Origin: Harmothoe impar
Lineage: Eukaryota; Annelida; Polychaeta; Phyllodocida; Polynoidae
Direction: 5' to 3'
DNA length: 64,000 nucleotides
Assembly (NCBI GenBank): GCA_947462335.1
Contig: OX381707.1
Span: 66,978,816-67,042,815, forward strand
Below the pieces are notes generated by a model that saw nothing but the letters and a program-made list of their open reading frames with translations, ran no database searches and had not been told where the DNA came from. Position 1 is the first letter of the stretch, and every line of letters starts with the position of its first letter. The position numbers and the translations under genes were made by a program. Of the stretch, positions 11,039 through 22,409 are shown piece after piece.

Positions 11039-11387
11039 TTAACCCTTTAAGGGCCGCTGCTGCCTCTGGGCAGCATCTAAAATACCCCTGAAAAACCACT
11101 GCTGCCATAGGGCAGCAAAAGTGCTGCCCTATGGCAGTAATACCACTAAATTGCAGCTCCTGGTATGAAACAAAAAATGTGAATTTTTTAATCAATCCAA
11201 AAATATTTAACATGAGTACTACATCCCCTTTTCAGAAAATTCCAAATTATGTCTCCAATACAACTTATGTTACTACTTAGCCACTATCACAGGGAGCACA
11301 TACTTGTAAAGTTGCATATCCCCATGGCATAGGGCCGGTGGTTAAGTCCCAAACTACATTTTTCAAGGCCAGCAGTTAAAGGGTTAA
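11039..11387. mobile_element. TTAA-flanked MITE, CCCTTTAAGGGCCGCTG ends
   Basis: The 349-bp element is bounded by TTAA at 11039-11042 and 11384-11387. The left end is CCCTTTAAGGGCCGCTGCTG and the right end CCAGCAGTTAAAGGG. The interior carries CTGCC/GGCAG inverted words around 11095-11130. The TTAA target and CCC-start ends suggest piggyBac-type mobilisation. It is related in its ends, but not its interior, to the GCATTAATGCA MITEs. Confidence 0.75.
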
Positions 11388-11590
11388 TGATATGTTACCG
11401 TCGGTAGTACCGATAACCTCGGTATGTAACCGAATATGATAACGATGGTATATGAAACGAACCGTCGGTACTCATTAAGGAATGAATAAAACATGTTATG
11501 AACAGTAATAGAACCCGTCTTGTGTTACATCATAACAACAACATACAATAGATATACCAAAATAACATAGCAGTCATAGCTGCCGTTTTA
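11388..11590. other. Spacer, nothing recognised
   Basis: AT-rich sequence with CGGTA-containing words (GTTACCGTCGGTAGTACCG). I see no gene. Confidence 0.35.
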
Positions 11591-11963
11591 TTTTTGATAA
11601 CATGGATTACGGATCCGCCGCCGAGATTTTTGGCATTTTGCAAAAGAAAAAAATGTTTTTTTTGTTTTTTTTTACTTTCCCCTCCGAGATTTTTTGAGAA
11701 TTTTACCAAAAAAAAAAAGTACATGTCGATCAGAAAAAGGTAGAATGAGGCCTTTCAGATTGGGGATAATTCTCAATATATCTTCATTAGATTGCCCAGA
11801 AATGAGATTTTCCATGCCTTTCTTTCTTTCTTTTTTTTTTGCCTCTGCCCTTCGGGAAATTTTGTGATCTGGTGCCCCCCGTAGAGCAGCTTTTTTTCAT
11901 TTTTTTTGCCTCTGCCCTTCCAAAAATCTGGAGCCAAAAGCCCGTAATCCAAGTTATCAAAAA
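11591..11963. mobile_element. MITE with TTTTTGATAACATGGATTACGG ends
   Basis: The 22-bp termini at 11591-11612 and 11942-11963 are inverted copies with one mismatch. The interior is made of homopolymer T and A runs and GCCTCTGCCCTTC repeats, without coding potential. Confidence 0.65.
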
Positions 11964-12735
11964 AAGGTGGCCTAAACTTTAATCAGGGCCTTTGCTTCAA
12001 TATTTCAAATCTCAACCCTCTACATTGCAGATATGCATTTCTAAAATCTAATAGGCCTAAATGCTATTATATGAATTTTGATGCCCATCCATTATTATTG
12101 CGAAACTATTAAAACTGATTTCTTAGGAAGATATTTTTATGTGGAAATGAAATAAATAGGCCTAATGAAATTAATGTCAATACTCCCAAGTGTCAAAATA
12201 AATATGTATAATTTATTTCTAAGACATGGAGGGATCTTACCCCTTGTTGTGGTCATAGTTTAGGCCAAATTCCTACATTAGAATGATATACTATAATGTA
12301 TTGATAGGCTACAGCAATCCTACAAATTCTGTGATTTGATAAAACATGGGGATATAGGAGCCTATGATATTATTTCAATGAGGTAAACTTCTCCAATACC
12401 TAAGCCCAGGCCTACATTATAGGCTTATGGACCCTTTGGGTCTAGAATAAGGGCAGATTTATCCAGTTTGTGAATAGCCAGGTCATCTGGTGAACACATC
12501 TATGCTTGGAAATAGGATTCAAGACCATACCAGTCGATCACCACCCTGACATGGAGTGTGATTGGAGAGTGCTGACGATGCCCATTGGTTTCAGTGTTTG
12601 CTGATAGATGGAGCTGCGGCTACCCACCCCCACCCTGACAGCTCCCCTCCCCTCCCCCCCCCCCCCCCACCCTCCAACCCCCACCCTCCCACACACCAAT
12701 GAGGAGATGGCACCTGTGAAACTCCTACCTATTGT
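11964..12735. other. Spacer, nothing recognised
   Basis: AT-rich sequence, then a C-rich stretch near 12625-12690 with a run of about 14 C. I see no gene, RNA or clear repeat end. Confidence 0.35.
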
Positions 12736-13112
12736 TTAGGGGCTATTCAAACATTACGTAACAGCACAGGGGGGGGGGGGGTAGGGCCAAGTGTCCCATA
12801 ACAATTTTCAAAAAAATATACAAGAAAGATGCAGCACCATCTTACAACCAGGTCTCAGCAACATTATATTTCTCTCACCTCATCCCTATAAAAATTTGGA
12901 CCCCTTGAAGGGGGAGAACCAAAAAAATTTGGACTCCTCTTGAGGCTCTTGAGGGGGGGCTTTAGCGAAAAAGCCAGCGCATTACTATAGCTCAAAGGGG
13001 TCGGCCACGCTCAATTTCAACTTGCCTGAGGGGGGGAACAAAAAAAATGTCGACCCGCTCGCGCAAAAATCCACCGACCCCCCCTGTTGTTAAAAAATGA
13101 CCACTCCCTAAG
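12736..13112. repeat. G-tract repeat related to the GGGAGTG MITEs
   Basis: It contains a run of about 13 G, CGCATTACTATAGCTCAAAG and the end AATGACCACTCCC. The words TTAGC...AAAAGCC and GCGTTACTATAGTTCAAAG also occur in the MITEs at 62086-62761, so this is a diverged relative. The left edge (GGGGCTATTCAAACATTACG) matches inverted the sequence near 16427-16452. Confidence 0.5.
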
Positions 13113-13550
13113 TATAATATAATAAACCAGTTTGAGTTTAGATTTTTTATTTCGCACTAATAAATCGTATACAATACGTTTTTCATATTATGCCAATTGA
13201 TGTTTATGTTCTAGAATTTATGTAACTAGATCAATAATTATTGATAATAGTAGTTCTTTCGACTGTTGTGCTCAGTTCAGGTATTTGTCCATCACTCATA
13301 GGCCACTGGATTACAACCTTTTTTTGCACTATTAAGGGGGTATTATGGTGTTGGGAGACGGGGGGGGGAGGGTAACAAACCAGTTTCACCTGGTTTCAGT
13401 GAAAAGGGCATGGGAAAATGACAACTAGTTACCATAAATTTCTGTGTATAGGTAACTCTTCCTTGACTTTGAGGAAAATTTATAACCTTTCGTACTTTTA
13501 AAAGACATTTTTTAAAGGGCACCATTCTTGCATGTATTGTTGGTGTGCAC
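13113..13550. other. Spacer, nothing recognised
   Basis: AT-rich sequence with a G-run near 13370. I found no gene or repeat structure. Confidence 0.35.
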
Positions 13551-14530
13551 TGTAAGAAGGTACTGTTTTTAAACAGCACAATGTGCTGTACATTTACAGC
13601 ACCTTTTGCTGTAGTTGGTATTACAGCACTATTTGCTGTATAATTACAGCATTATATACTGTAAATTGGGTCTCCGGCAATGTTGCTGTACATTAACAGT
13701 ACATTGTGCTGTAGATTTCCGCCGCTAGGTGGCAGCAGTAGACTATTTCTGTATTAATTATTCTACCAAACCCTTTCCCGGGTCAAATAAAGCCTCGCAA
13801 ACTCTCTAAACATCGTAAAATAAGAATGGATGAGAGAGACTGAATGCAGTTATCATTAAGTGTATTGATATTTGCATAATTGTGTTGACTAATACAAAAA
13901 AACAGCAAAAGTATAGAATAGACACCACATTGGTGGGAAAAGGTAAATACTTAAAGCTGGGCCGTCAAGGAATAAGTTCAGCATTTTCCATACATGGCCT
14001 AAAATAACAGTTCCACCAGAGGGCAGCAGTGTTTGGACAGGGGACCATGAGCATTGTCCAGATACAACATATTCACCCTATATTGTGCCTGTAAGAGCTG
14101 AGCTCTCAGCCCTTAAGAGCCCTCTTGTGAATGAAAACTGAACTATATCCAAAAGTGCTTTTGGCCTCACTTCAACCATGACGGTCAAGCTTTAAGTGCC
14201 CGGACTGGGGAAAAGCTGGTATCAAATACGGTTCAGCTGTATTGAAGCAGGATTAAACCATTATATTGTGTAGTGTGTATTATTCTAGCTGAGATTGAAC
14301 TATTATGCAGGAAAGTACTCTCCATGCATGCATATTAATTGATATAAATTGATGAGAACAACAATATGAAACCTAAAGTAGAAGTTGCTGTAACTGTACA
14401 GCACCCAGTTGCTGTACATGTACAGCAAAGTCTACTGGAACAAAAGTTGCCAGCAACTTTTGCTGTAGATGCACAGTAGAAGTTACTGTAAATTTACTGT
14501 AGAAGTTGCTGTAAATCTACAGTAGAAGTT
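13551..14530. mobile_element. Putative DNA element with terminal arrays of TGCTGTA words
   Basis: Both ends are arrays of TGCTGTA, TACAGCA and relatives: 13565-13725 (TTACAGCACCTTTTGCTGTA and more) and 14386-14530 (GTTGCTGTACATGTACAGCA and more). About 660 bp without such words lie between. Subterminal arrays of short inverted words are typical of transposase-binding ends. No target-site duplication was found. Confidence 0.45.
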
Positions 14531-14534
14531 GTGG

Positions 14535-14760
14535 CCTGTCGATTTTAAGAAAGGCTCATGTCATTTGTCAGTATCTTTGTATTTCTCCTGTCATCTGTCA
14601 CTAGGCTCCATGTTGCCTGTTGATTTTAAGAAAAGGCCATCTCCCTTGTCAATATCTTTTAATTTCTCCTGTTATTTGTCACTAAGCCCTATGTCGCCTG
14701 TCGATTTTAAGAAAAGGCCATGTCGCCCTGTCGATTTTAGGAGTCCACCCCCATTATGTT
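14535..14760. repeat. Tandem repeat of GTCGATTTTAAGAAAAGGCC, copy A
   Basis: Four imperfect units of TGTYGATTTTAAGAAAGGCCAT separated by TTTGTCA/TTTCTCCTGT words. The block at 60358-60580 is the same repeat in the opposite orientation. Confidence 0.7.
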
Positions 14761-15729
14761 GTGTTGTATCATTATAGTTTGCCATTTTTTCATTGAAATA
14801 ACAGAAAGTTAAAGGTTGAGAAATTGTCATAGTGCTATAGTACAGTTAGTATAAATGGTATTTACTCGTTCATAAAATTAATGTAAAACTTGTTTGTGAG
14901 TGTGTTCACACAATTCTCAGAACTACGGATGCAGTAGTGCTGACTCTCTGCATTACCAATTACCCAAAAGACATTATTGGGAACCCACTTCCCAGAACCC
15001 ATAAACCTCTGTGACGTCAATGGTACCGAGCCCCATTGGATGAAGGGCACATTAAACCCACGCTGGGTATTTCCCTGTGCGGACAGTCACGATACCCCGT
15101 CATGGGAAGGAATTACATCAGTGGTTATTTTGAGTAACATTACAGCATTACCCACTTTAATATTTGAATGAGGTGAACTATAAGACTGAGACAGATCTCT
15201 CATAGAATCCCAAGGAGATACAACAGAAGACAGGAAACACACTGACCACGGAGGACTGAAGCTCTGCCACAATGTAACAGGACATGTGCGGGACTGTGGG
15301 GAATGCCTCCCTGACAGTCCTCAGCCCGGAGCCATGGGGGCTCCACACCAATGGGATCCCACTCAGCACAAAAGGACATAGAAGCTGATCCTACAGACAA
15401 TACTCTTCAGGACAATATACTACAACAGGAATTGTGATTGTGAACTTATAGTTGGGACACTATATATTTGTGTGTGTATTGAAAACACTTCAGATTGGAA
15501 ACAGTTTAGAATTATTGTACTTCAGGTTGAAATTATTAAAGGCACTTCTTTATACAGCCAAGCAGTCCCTCATCTATAAAACATCTATTACCTATAACAG
15601 AGAACGCTGTTATAAATTGGCGTAGAACACTGTTATAAATAACAAAGAGAACAAAATAATACACTTAGGCCTGCTGTCAGACATAGGCCTGCATATACCA
15701 CTTATACAATGATGTGTGTGGGGGGGGGG
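14761..15729. other. Spacer with possible LTR remnant
   Basis: The part from 15000 to 15650 has a TGACGTCA word near 15011, an ATTAAAGGC signal near 15534 and TTGGCGTAGAACACTG near 15616, which together resemble an LTR end followed by a primer site. No second LTR, TSD or coding sequence was found, so I do not call an element. Confidence 0.3.
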
Positions 15730-16318
15730 CAGGGGCGGATCCAGGAATTTTGGAAAGGGGGGGCGTGATATAGGCAATGCACTGGGGGTATTTTACATTA
15801 AAATATACAGGAAAATATGCAATAGGCAAATACGTGCTAGCTCTCCTAGGTGCGCGTACAAACGTTAAGAGCGCAATCTTAATTAAGACATCTTAAAATG
15901 TCTTAATGTGTAGAGCACAGTATACACAAGTATTACATCTTAAAATGTCTTAATCTACCCAGAAAGAAAAAAAAAGAAAAAAACAGGAGTTGGGGGGCAG
16001 AGCCCCCCTTTACATGCTAGTCGACTAGCCTATCCTACAATGGACTGTGTAGTTAGGGCATACCAGGAATGAAGAATTAAGATAGGTTAACATAAGGTTA
16101 ACATAAGATTAAGACTAATTTTAAGATAATTGAGATGGGTGGCGCACTCTATTGAGGAGTGACAGTATTAATTTTAAGACAATTAAGAGCATCTTAATTC
16201 TTAGGTTAAGATTGCGCTCTTAACGTTTGTACGCGCACCTAGGAGAGCTAGCACTGGCATGCGGAAAATAGGGGGCATACGCTGGGTCCGCCCCCCCCCC
16301 CCTCTGAATCTGCACCTG
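15730..16318. mobile_element. hAT-like MITE with CAGGGGCGGATCCAG end
   Basis: The left end CAGGGGCGGATCCAG at 15730 is a terminus seen in many animal repeats. The right end, read inverted from 16318, is CAGGTGCAGATTCAGAGG then a G tract and CGGACCCAG. The flanks are G-rich (GGGGGGGG and AGGGAGGG), which may be a worn 8-bp duplication. A second palindromic element lies inside. Confidence 0.55.
15834..16254. mobile_element. Nested foldback element with 49-bp inverted ends
   Basis: GTGCTAGCTCTCCTAGGTGC begins a 49-bp arm (15834-15882) that is repeated inverted at 16206-16254 with essentially no mismatches. The interior is built from CTTAAAATGTCTTAA, TTAAGA and TAGGTTAAG words. The near identity of the arms suggests a fairly recent insertion into the surrounding hAT-like repeat. 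Confidence 0.75.
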
Positions 16319-16456
16319 AGGGAGGGGGGTACAGGCCTGTGTTACGTAATTATGGAAGGGGGGGTCTGACATTTTGTTACAGTGTGTTACAAGGGGGGAG
16401 GGGGGGTCAAAAAGTGGCCAAAATTGTGTTACGTAATATTTGAATGGCCCCTAACC
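16319..16456. repeat. G-tract repeat with TTACGTAA words
   Basis: Several G runs alternate with GTTACGTAAT and TGTTACA. The right end GTGTTACGTAATATTTGAAT matches inverted the left edge of the repeat at 12736. Confidence 0.45.
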
Positions 16457-16656
16457 TCATACTGCATATAATTATATGCATGTTTTTTTGGGTGCTGATA
16501 AGGCAGCACTGCATATATACAGTATCTGTTTTACACTGGTACTGCATATATATGCAGCACCAGCAGGGAAAGGGTTAAGGTTGGTGTGATAGAGCTAGAT
16601 TCCAATGTATTGCATTTAGTATAACTTTGGCATATTCTCTATATCTGAACAGTAAC

Positions 16657-17380
16657 TGTTACACATCTCCTTTAATGTGACTGCACTCTGTGACTATCCG
16701 GGTGCGTTGTGCGTCAGGTGATTTACGGCTTGTGAGCGGACTCACACCCAGTCACCCTGGATGACGGGGAATCACCGAGCCCTCCAACGTCATAGCAGTC
16801 TATGACGTCAGACCAACGTCTCCTTATATGGAGGGGCCTGTTGGGGCTCCTGCTTCAGGATTGGCTGGAGCTGCATTACACTGTTACTATTTTTAGACAT
16901 TACGCCAAGTTCAAATCTGAATATGTAATTCTGCTAGGCAAAACATAGCTGCTGGCTCTTGCCAAACAACTTTAGGCCAATCTTCCAAACAGAACACTGG
17001 TGTGTGGGAACAGGATACTTTGGGATGGAAACAGCAAAGGGCTTCACATGCTCTGTGAGCTGCTCTCCCTGTGAGCAGGTCTGAGACCGAGCTGCGTGCG
17101 GGCTGCGCACGTGGTGACTACTGGGACAAAAGGGATACCCCACTATGGTACACCAACTACACAAGAACTGTTCAACACCATATCTACAACTGACATTCAT
17201 GGACACTATTAACTTAAAGGAACCTTGTGAATTGTATACTATTGTGCTATATTTGGACATACACTATATGGAGGAATTATAACTTTGGTGCTGTACACCT
17301 TTGGACTTATTAAACCTTTCTTACATTCACACCAGGTCTTATCTTTACTTGTAATAGGGTAGGCTAAAAGCCCTGTTACA
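16657..17380 (+). mobile_element. Possible solo LTR
   Basis: The segment begins TGTTACACATCTCC and ends CCCTGTTACA. It has ACGTCA words and TGACGTCA near 16805, a TATA-like CCTTATATGG near 16831 and ATTAAACC near 17310. No target-site duplication is visible and there is no second copy here, so this rests on general LTR features only. Confidence 0.3.
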
Positions 17381-20321
17381 ATAGCCAAAGTGGACCATGA
17401 CATGACCCACCTAGCAAACTTGTATGAATCACATTATCTTTACGTCTTTTCTCAACAGATATTTACAGCATTTGATTATGTCGTAAAGTTGGACTCATTA
17501 CATACTATGTGTAAATCTTTAAGACGCGGTTTTGACTATGTAGTATCCATGTAAAGAAATTGTGTATCTTACATAAATAAGTTACATGATGTAGACATCA
17601 TTAACAATTATATGTATGCTATGTATACACAATGTAATTTAGATGGCCATGGCTGACACTAATCTGATCTCAGCATTATTATGTTAAAACAATGTAAAAC
17701 TAAAACATTATTGGCGCCTGTTTTCTCTCTGTGTGGTACACCATAAGAAGCAAGTAACATCCAGGCAATCAACATAATCAAGTTTTTTTTTGCTTGTAGG
17801 CATCACCAATAGTCCTACAGAGACTTAGCACATTGATCCTAGCAAAGTGGCCAAGATGTGATGCCAGCTCATGGTCAGTATTTGGGATTTGAATAGTTTG
17901 AGTGACCTCAGAAAAGGTGTGCTTGTGCTATACTCCTGGTTCTCCTAAATAATCATTCTGCAGGAACAAAAATAACAGATCATACATTCCAGACAAACGT
18001 TAGTCAAGTTTCATATTCTTTGGAAATTCATTGAGTTGAATAGATACTCATTTTAGTCAAAGTATTGCCAATGTAGATTGAATTCTATTATTATTGGTAA
18101 AGAGACCTTTGTTTGACATGGAGCACTTCACAGATATGTCATTTGCATCCAAACTCTTCATATGTTATAAGTATACATGATGTTTATAACTAATGTCAAA
18201 TCTATCACATCATTTTAGCATGCAGCTTAATTTGACATCAATGCATGTATCACATGTATAATTTCTCCAATAAAAGATGTAATATTCGGATCAAAATTGG
18301 CCACCCGCTCACTCACCAATCCAGGAGTTTCACCAATAGCTTATCTGAGGCTTAACTTGTCTTATGGGCTATTTGGGGCATGTCTCAAATACATGTGTGA
18401 CACTACGTTTCCAGACACAATAAGTAATTGTGTGTACAAGGAAGTAGCACCTACCCTAGCTGGCAGGTATACCCAGGGCCTATAAAAACTTTAAGTCTGA
18501 CCCCTTGATTGGTTCCTCCTTGGCACGGATTTTTTTTTGAGGGGGAGGATTCTATTAGGATGTCATAACTTTGGAGCTAGTGTGTTGAGAGCATAATTTA
18601 TTTCCAGCCACATGTATCTTGATGACTGGAGTATTTTGGTTCCCAGCAGAACTCAGCCTGACCCTGTCTATAACTGTTCCAGACAAATACTGAGGGACCT
18701 GGTCCTGCCTGAAGGTGCAGAAGAGGCATATTGGGATAAAGTAAAAAAAGGTGCTTGAATTTAGCATGTCAATCGCACCAGATGGTGCAATGAAATCCAC
18801 ATTTGCATATCTTGCATATTCTTAAATTGCATATCTTGTTTGTTCACTTGTTCCACAGCAGAGGGACAGGTACCAACCTAAATGATTAGGATCGATATCA
18901 ATCCATGGATTTGAAGATGGAAAGTGAAGCCGGTCGCTTATTTAACAACCCAAATAAAGGGAGACAGTTTCAGCTTGAGAATTATATTCTTCTTTCCATA
19001 AAGTTACAGATAGAGACTTTTTCATAGTAATAACCTTGATTTGTTTGAATGGGTATATGAGCTGAAATGTAAGTTACTTAGAGAGAGAAACATTTCAAAG
19101 AAAGAGGGAAAGTTGAAACGGTTTGCTGATTTGCAGATATTATTGGACAGCATGTAGTACTTTTTTCTTGTCTGATCAGTTATGTGTAGTTATGTATTGT
19201 CAAATGTTTCATGCATTATTTTACCAAAGCTCTTGTGAACCCTTGTTTTGTCCTGTCTTGTTTGTCTGTTTTGTCTGATGTCTTTGTAAAACAGAAAAAA
19301 CAAAATGTTGTGATGCTTGCTCTGATGAAAAAAAAAGGATTGATATAAATCCAAGGAAATATGCCACAAGTTTGATATATGTATACTTGTATATATACAC
19401 CCAACAAGACTTAGTGTTTGTGTGGCCATGCCCAGTAGCCTATATGCAGTAGGGGGTGGGAGCTATGTCAGGATTAAACTTCCTGCTGGTCGCCATGTCA
19501 ACCCTAACAGGTGGCAGATGCTGGAGGGATGAATGATGCATACAAAAACAAAGAAACCCCCTTTAGATAATTAATGATATATAAATGTCAAAGTTGCTGG
19601 TCCATATGCAGTACAAATAGCCTCTACCTGACACATTATGTTACATCTGTAAAAGAAAATCGATTTCCTTCACCTTATAATTTTTGAGTTTCTTAGACAA
19701 GTCTGCTCTTTCCCCATACATTCTCTGAGGCTACCCTCACCTTCCTTCCTCCAGGTGTCACTGCTACACTTGGCCCCTGTGCCAGTAAACTGGTTCTCTA
19801 TTGCATCTTGGTTTTGTCAAGTATTACAATGAAAACCAAATATATGTTATAGAGAGATCACCTGAATTGCCAACTGGGGTAGCTGTAGCCGTGGACAGGT
19901 GCTGGGAAATAATCATGTTTTGTGTTGAATAGGTGGGTCATTTGTGGGTCTTGGTGTGTCTTTTACTCCAGGAGGCATGCCTGCCTTTTTTAATCCTAAA
20001 GCAGAAATATAACTTGTTTCTGTAAACCATGCATGGCCATCTTTAAAGGCAATACAGTCCTCCCCAGGTTCATCATTACATGTTTTAACAATTATAGTGC
20101 TGTCCTCTACATGGCATATGATACACTAGGTGTAATATAGCAGGGTATTATTATAGGTAATCATAATGTGACTCTTTAGCTAAATATTTGTTCTAAATAT
20201 CATACCCTGGTGGGAATAGTATCTGACTCAGAAATAGCTATGCTATATGTCAGTTGACACTGTATTCAAACAAGCCACAACATCCTTCACTGGCCAGAAT
20301 TTCCCAGCATGTGCCAACGTC
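17381..20321. other. Spacer, nothing recognised
   Basis: About 2.9 kb of AT-rich DNA with only short ORFs. A dispersed repeat at 18142-18226 matches 3366-3390 and 6171-6214. I see no exon chain, RNA gene or intact element. Confidence 0.4.
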
Positions 20322-21177
20322 CTGGAGGGCGTTCCTCATCTAACTGGTGGTTATGACTTTTCTTTGATTGTATCAGAGGTGCACTTATGACTATGATTTT
20401 TTAACCGTTCCTCGTGAGAGATCACATCATAAGTGTTGTTACCCACTTATGACTCTGAAAATGTGAGTCATAAGTGAGAAGTGGATAATCAAGATTTCAT
20501 GTCCACTTAGTTAGTGGTGAATCTTTATTTTACAGGTGATTTTGGTCTATTCCATCTACCACCACTTGAATAAAAATGGTTCAATGGTAATTTGTGTCAA
20601 ATTACCATCACTCGTATTGGTTATGGATGTGTTCTAGTTGCAATAACAGAAGTATAAGTTGATGGGTAAACCCTGATTCAGATCTGCAGAGATCAGCTCG
20701 TAATTGATCAAATTCAATGTTAGGTAAATAAAGAACATGAAGAAAACCTTTAGCTATGATCCAACACTATTAACCAACCTCACGTTGCTGTGGGTCACAA
20801 GTCATAAGTCGCAACTTTTAACCTTCTCACCCCGAAATATTTATATTTTAGGCATGAATTATCAAGTATGATAATCATCAAATTATTTTAGTTTAACTTT
20901 TCTCCTATAGTTCTGTTATCAGGGAATGATGGAGAATGGTTGTCAATTTTATTCAGATGATTCCTCTTAACATTATTCAGTTTTGAAATGTTATTTCACC
21001 CTTGAGATACGCTCATAACTTTTTATGCTTTTTGGGGTCATAAGGGCTTATGACTTGTGACTCACCCTAGTCATAATTCATGAGGAACAGGTTTTGCAAA
21101 GTCACAGAAGTTGAGGAACGGCGTTTCAGTCATAAGGAATCACAAGGAAATCATATCTGATGAGGAACGCCCTCCAG
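20322..21177. mobile_element. 856-bp TIR element, CTGGAGGGCGTTCCTCATC ends
   Basis: The terminal 19 bp at 20322-20340 are repeated inverted, without mismatch, at 21159-21177. GTC flanks both ends, a 3-bp duplication of the PIF/Harbinger kind. The interior has CACTTATGACT and AGTCATAAGTG inverted words and no transposase ORF. Confidence 0.75.
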
Positions 21178-21677
21178 GTCCCAGATACATGTATGTACAG
21201 TCAACTCCTGCTAATATGGTCACCCTTGGAGCCTTGAGTGAGATACAGGGCTCTAGCTGGTGATTGTAACCGTTATTTGTGTAGTACATGTAGTGTCTAC
21301 TATGGAAATAAGGCATATACATAAACATATCAGTAACTTGTGTCATTATAAAACTGATACCATACTTCCCATGTATGTATGGGGAAATTCCTGAGAACTG
21401 GGATCTACAAATCAGCTGTAATATAAGTAAGAAGAATGTACATTTGTGCTGTTTGCAAAAGAGAAGTGTTTGTCTGGGGAAAAGCACCTCTTTATTGCTG
21501 ACACAGTTTACTGAGTATGTGCAATGTTTTATGCTTCACCAAATGGCATAGTTGCAGTGGATGGGTTGCTGTACTGACGCTGTGATTTGCACATACAAGG
21601 CATTTATGGACCTGGTAACGTTTGATTCAACTCAAACATTGTCCCTGTTCTTATATCTACCTATAATGCACCCACAG
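21178..21677. other. Spacer, nothing recognised
   Basis: Ordinary sequence between the TIR element and the endogenous retrovirus. The last four bases, ACAG, are the retroviral target duplication. Confidence 0.4.
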
Positions 21678-22047
21678 TGTACCACAGTACCCCATATGGT
21701 ACATAGGAAGGAGGAATGTACTGACACAGAAGTGGTGTGGAGTAGAGGTGATATCAGAATGCCGCTCCTGCTAGCGGCCGGTTTATTAATACCATATCAG
21801 AACAAAGGCCCTGGGGGCGGTGCACAGTATCCAAGGTCTACGTGACTGGACGCACGAGGTGCTCACGAGTGTAGCATGTGGCTGATACACCCACCAATAA
21901 CTGTAATGTAACAAAGTATCAACTTAACTAATCAAAACACATGTTGTTGAGTGCAAGTGCACAAACAGGTCTGTGACCATAAACTCTCTATTGAGTTAGT
22001 GCTGTAAAGTCTCATATACTTGTACCTATGGAAGGCACTGTGTTACA
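21678..22047 (-). repeat. 3' LTR of the endogenous retrovirus
   Basis: Length 370 bp. On the element's strand it starts TGTAACAC and ends GTGGTACA, with an AATAAA signal at 21782-21787 (plus strand TTTATT). It differs from the other LTR by A versus G in GTGCRCAGTATCC. Confidence 0.95.
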
Positions 22048-22062
22048 TTTCCTCCCCCTTTT
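22048..22062 (-). promoter_or_regulatory. Polypurine tract
   Basis: Read on the minus strand this is AAAAGGGGGAGGAAA directly before the 3' LTR, the expected primer for plus-strand DNA synthesis. Confidence 0.85.
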
Positions 22063-22409
22063 ATATCACTTATATTACACTATCTTATTAAAGATAAAGG
22101 CGTGATCAAAGTCCATTGTCCTTTCAATAAAGTTCTTATCCTTCTCGTTGTGTTCATTGGGTACCTGAATACTAATTATTTCTACACCTTAATTAGGTTA
22201 AGCGTAACTTGATATGTATCGCGTGTCAAGTTCTAAGGAGACTCAAACTCTATAATTAAACGTCTTAATTACTAAATGTCTTTATGACATAGTTATTCAA
22301 GTCCACTGCTGACGTCCAACCTGAAAGTTCATAATCAATATTCAGAATAAGAATATGTCCAGGCATAAGTGGTATAAAACTTTGTTCACTTCCTGACTTC
22401 AACTGTGAG

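Noticed and set aside
14862..15400. Several 60-66-codon ORFs on both strands
   Set aside because: Short, overlapping and without family resemblance. The segment looks like a worn LTR.
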